NCBI GenBank assembly: GCA_025766275.1
Contig: JAFKAC010000200.1
Location: 1-64,000, forward strand
From: Lactarius indigo
Taxonomy: Eukaryota > Basidiomycota > Agaricomycetes > Russulales > Russulaceae
Reading direction: 5' to 3'
DNA length: 64,000 nt
A program made the position numbers and the translations under genes. The notes under the pieces are model-generated. The model had not been told where the DNA came from and ran no database searches. It saw only the letters and a list, made by a program, of their open reading frames with translations. Of this stretch, positions 61,231 through 64,000 are shown one piece after another (position 1 is the stretch's first letter; each line of letters begins with the position of its first letter).

Positions 61231-61626
61231 AGGGCTGGCGCCATCGCCGTGGCTGCCTTGGGGGCTTGGGGGTTCGGGGCGTGGCTATCGCAGGGCAGGT
61301 CCTGCCGCTGCCTTGTTACCTGCGAGGGCGCGTGTGGGCGAGTCAGTGAGCCAGGCAAAAAAAAAAGAGCACTTACTTTGTGGCCAAGAGAGAGGGTGGG
61401 TCGTAAACCCGTGCCAGTGGTGCTCGCGAGCACGAACGCGAGTTGCGCAATGCAAGGGCAAGGAATTTTCGCAGCCACCGCATGTACGACGCGCATTCCC
61501 ACGCTCTCGTCTCAGCTCCTGCTGTCTGCTACAGTCTCATCTCTCCTCATCTCTGCCTGATCTCAGCTGATCTACTTCAGCTTGCTTCTTTTATTTTTTT
61601 TTGTACTACTCTTGGCTACGTCTACT
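61231..61626. other. Region upstream of the small spliced ORF
   Basis: GC-rich to 61500, then a pyrimidine-rich stretch with repeated CATCTC/TCAGCT words just before the start codon at 61627, as in a promoter or leader. No named element. Confidence 0.3.
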
Positions 61627-61914
61627 ATGGCTGGATCTAGGAAGAGGGCCCCTTCAACACCCAAGAGGACTCCAAAAAGGCCAAAGACCAAGAAGAGCCA
61701 GGTCAAACAGCGGGAGCTTCCTGGTGGTGCTTTGGAGATGTCTTTTCAGCTTGATGGTATGTGCTCATTGTTTTGATGGTATCCATACACTCATATTGTG
61801 TTAGTCTCATCCACAGCTGCTCAGACATCAGTTTCCAGTGCCAGACATGTGCACTTTAATCTAGGCTCTTCTCACTGTGGGCATTGTCCAATGTTAAGTA
61901 GATTTTTATGTTAA
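61627..61914 (+). CDS. Small basic ORF, two exons, possibly a truncated gene
   Basis: Exon 1 (61627-61756) codes MAGSRKRAPSTPKRTPKRPK and continues to EMSFQLD. A 60-nt intron with a good donor (GTATGT) and acceptor (CCACAG) joins it in frame to exon 2 (61817-61914), giving 75 residues. The N terminus is a Lys/Arg/Pro-rich nuclear-localisation-like stretch. Exon 2 runs into AT-rich DNA and a TAA, so this may be the surviving 5' end of a longer gene, perhaps from a DNA transposon. Family not recognised. Confidence 0.35.
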
Positions 61915-62480
61915 ATTTATGAGAAGGATGTTCCAAAAATGTGTAAAATGTCACCTTGTAATACATTGTGAACTCATTTATGATGCACTCTATGATAAAG
62001 AAAGAGTTGTGCCACCAGATACATTGGGATTATATTTACAATATGATTGCCTATAAAATTTCAATGTGATTCGCAAATTCATTGTCAATGAATTTGTGTC
62101 ATTTATCCCGATGATATAGCAGTACATATTCCTGATATAATCCCTATATATCCTCAGATTTCATCAAGAAGATATTCGGCGCGACATCCGATGTCGGAAT
62201 GTCGTAAGTCAACGACACAAGACATTAAGACTCAAGACATCAAAATCTCAAAACAACTCATAATATTCGGCGACATCAGAATGTCTCGACTCAATGTCTC
62301 GAGACATGAATTTTCCGAATCATCACTCACAACCGACCCGCGTAGACAAGTAATACAAGATTGCAAAATTTAGGCTCACAAAGTGAACAATCCAACTACT
62401 GTACAGTGTACCTACAGAGTAGTATCGGTAAAGAGATGGATGTAACACTTACACGCCACAGGCTGTCCACCCCCCCTGCC
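61915..62480. other. AT-rich segment with short inverted words
   Basis: Contains repeated and inverted GACAT/ATGTC words (attcggcgcgacatccgatgtcg-type, about 62174-62310) and the palindrome TGTCTCGAGACA. It resembles the end of a non-autonomous mobile element but no clear termini were found. Confidence 0.35.
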
Positions 62481-62489
62481 ACCTTACCA

Positions 62490-63610
62490 CATGCCCAACA
62501 CCTCCAAGCGGTGCCAGTATAGGTTTGACCCCCCTCTCGTGACGGCGAGTACTCGCGGTTGCTCACTATGGGCCAGTAGGACTGGCCACAATGGTATCGA
62601 CCCAGCAACGCGCACGCCAGTGCCAAAGGCATCCGAACGCAGCTCACCCCACTACGACTCCGCGACGGCGGTAGGAGGAGGGCGGCCTAAGGTCGTCAGA
62701 GGGAGAGGGTGGAGGAAGAGGCATGGAACAGCGTTCCAGGGGCCTCCAGCCCGGAGACCAGGACTGTCTGTAGAAGTAACTAGAGAAGTCAGGATGTAGT
62801 AATAGGGCACGGAAAGGAGGCGACGGTACTCACCTCGACGACGACGACAGAGAGAGAGTATATCGAGCGTCGCTCCACGGCCAGGACTCGACAGACGACA
62901 GGCTCGCCACTCCCGTCCTGCCCCGCCTTCCTCTTCTCCGACCGACACCTGGTGCCAAGTCAGGATTGACCGTCAACAGACGGCGAGTACTAACGGTCGC
63001 CCACGAGAGGCAGCAGGACTGGCCACAATGATATCGACCCAGCAACGCGCGCGCCAGTGCCAAAGGCATCCGAACGCGGCTCACCTCCCTACGACTCTGC
63101 GATAACAGTAGGAGGGGGGCGGCCTAAGGTCGTCAGAGGGCGACGGCGGAGGAATAGGTATGGAACAGCGCTATAGGGACCTCCAGCCCGGAGACGAGAA
63201 CCACCAGGTAACTAGACAGAGGTTAAAATGCAGTAACAGGGCATGAAAAGGTAGCACCCGCACTCACATCGACGACGATGACAAAGCGAGTATATAGAGC
63301 GTCGCTCCACAGCTAAGACCCGACGAAGGACAGGCCTGCCACTCCCGCCCTACCCCGCCTTCCTCTTCTCCGACCGACACCTGGTGCCAAGTCAGGATTG
63401 ACCGTCAACAGATGGCGAGTACTAACGGTCGCCCACTAGAGGCAGCAGGACCGGCCACAATGATATCGACTCAGCAACACGCGCGCCAGTGCCAAAGGCA
63501 TCCGAACGCGGCTCACCCCACTACGACTCTGCGACGGCGGTAGGAGGAGGGCGGCCTAAGGTCGTCAGAGGGCGACGGCGGAGGGAAAGTCCTGGAGTAG
63601 CGATCCAAGG
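62490..63610. repeat. Tandem satellite, 432-437-bp unit
   Basis: Landmarks recur at fixed spacing. CAGCAACG-type sites fall at about 62603, 63040 and 63472, and ggcggcctaaggtcgtcaga starts at 62681, 63118 and 63550. The spacing is 437 then 432 bp. The array shows nearly three units, with similarity breaking down after about 63590. Open frames inside (up to 102 codons) are not conserved between units. Confidence 0.88.
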
Positions 63611-64000
63611 ACATTCAACCTAGAGAGTTGCGAATTTGACCGGGTTTTGATCTGGAAGAAAGGGTGACCCATAGACATCGAGAAAAGAGAGAGAGAAAAC
63701 TCACTTGGAAAGGTATACAGAGCGTTGCCACCGAAAACGAAGCGAGGCAGGCCAACGAAAACGAAAGTCTACGACGTGGGTCAAACCAAATCATAAGTGC
63801 CACCAGGCAGGGGGGAAGCACGAGTACTCCTACCGAGACAACCAGGCGGCACGCCAAGGTCGCTCATGAAGGGTGTCGTGGGGAAAGAATGAGAAAAGAC
63901 AGGAAGAGATTGGAGAGCTTGAAATTGCGGACACCAGGCAAGAGGGAAGGAGGGGCAACGAATGCTCCCACAGAGGTGACCAGGCGGTACGCCAAGATCG
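63611..64000. repeat. Degenerate repeat at the window edge
   Basis: The sequences caccaggcag...accaggcggcacgcc (63801-63857) and caccaggca...accaggcggtacgcc (63932-63993) repeat at about 131-137 bp. This unit differs from the 435-bp satellite but contains similar accaggc/gccaag words. It may continue beyond the window. Confidence 0.55.

Noticed and set aside
60444..61570. Long ORFs of 371, 352 and 285 codons over the GGT/CGC array
   Set aside because: They are simultaneous translations of a period-three repeat in several frames on both strands; composition alone keeps them open.
62490..64000. CRISPR-like or rDNA spacer interpretation of the satellite
   Set aside because: Units are about 435 bp without short repeats and unique spacers, and no rRNA sequence is recognisable.

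Overview
This is a eukaryotic nuclear fragment, almost certainly from a basidiomycete fungus and probably an agaricomycete. Genes are cut by many short (about 50-70 nt) GT-AG introns. The recognisable proteins are fungal: a secreted GH16 glucanase, an ATF/CREB-type bZIP factor with Aft1-like regions, mitochondrial Atp7, hexokinase, AP-3 mu and Rgd1-like F-BAR/RhoGAP proteins. A Ty1/copia retrotransposon is also present. I saw no bacterial operon, CRISPR array, rRNA or convincing tRNA.

Layout. 1-2.1 kb is degenerate and AT-rich. 2.1-8.4 kb is a diverged segmental duplication: copy A keeps an intact GH16 gene, while copy B keeps only a gutted GH16 pseudogene plus the same upstream DNA. 8.4-13.9 kb has no gene I can support. 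13.9-15.5 kb is the bZIP gene, with CRE-like sites upstream and a 3 kb empty flank downstream. 18.7-24.6 kb is a compact housekeeping block: DUF3445/HRQ protein (-), atp7 (+), GDP-L-fucose synthase (-) and a small hypothetical gene (-).

25.6-40.1 kb is the most unusual part. Four head-to-tail genes on the minus strand each encode an F-BAR domain, a RhoGAP fold and a Ser/Pro-rich tail. Reading through the splice sites, all four lack the RhoGAP arginine finger (Ser, Ser, Ser, Thr) and the conserved Asn (Ala in all four), so they look like pseudo-GAPs. Their spacers carry decayed copies of one 3'-flank sequence. A relic of the first exon lies in opposite orientation at 45 kb.

40.6-44.5 kb holds hexokinase (-) and AP-3 mu (+), which diverge from a 112-bp promoter. 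47.1-48.8 kb is a C2H2 zinc-finger gene whose 3' flank is about 540 bp of (GTTTTT)n. 53.3-60.0 kb is the copia element on the minus strand. It has one long frame broken only by four stop codons, which look like C-to-T transitions, and its right LTR is truncated next to GGCTC-rich palindromic DNA. 60.5-61.2 kb is a GGTCGC/GGTGGT low-complexity array, followed by a small spliced ORF, and from about 62.5 kb to the window edge by a 432-437-bp satellite.

All gene models were spliced by eye from frame continuity, splice sites and family knowledge. Exon edges are predictions.
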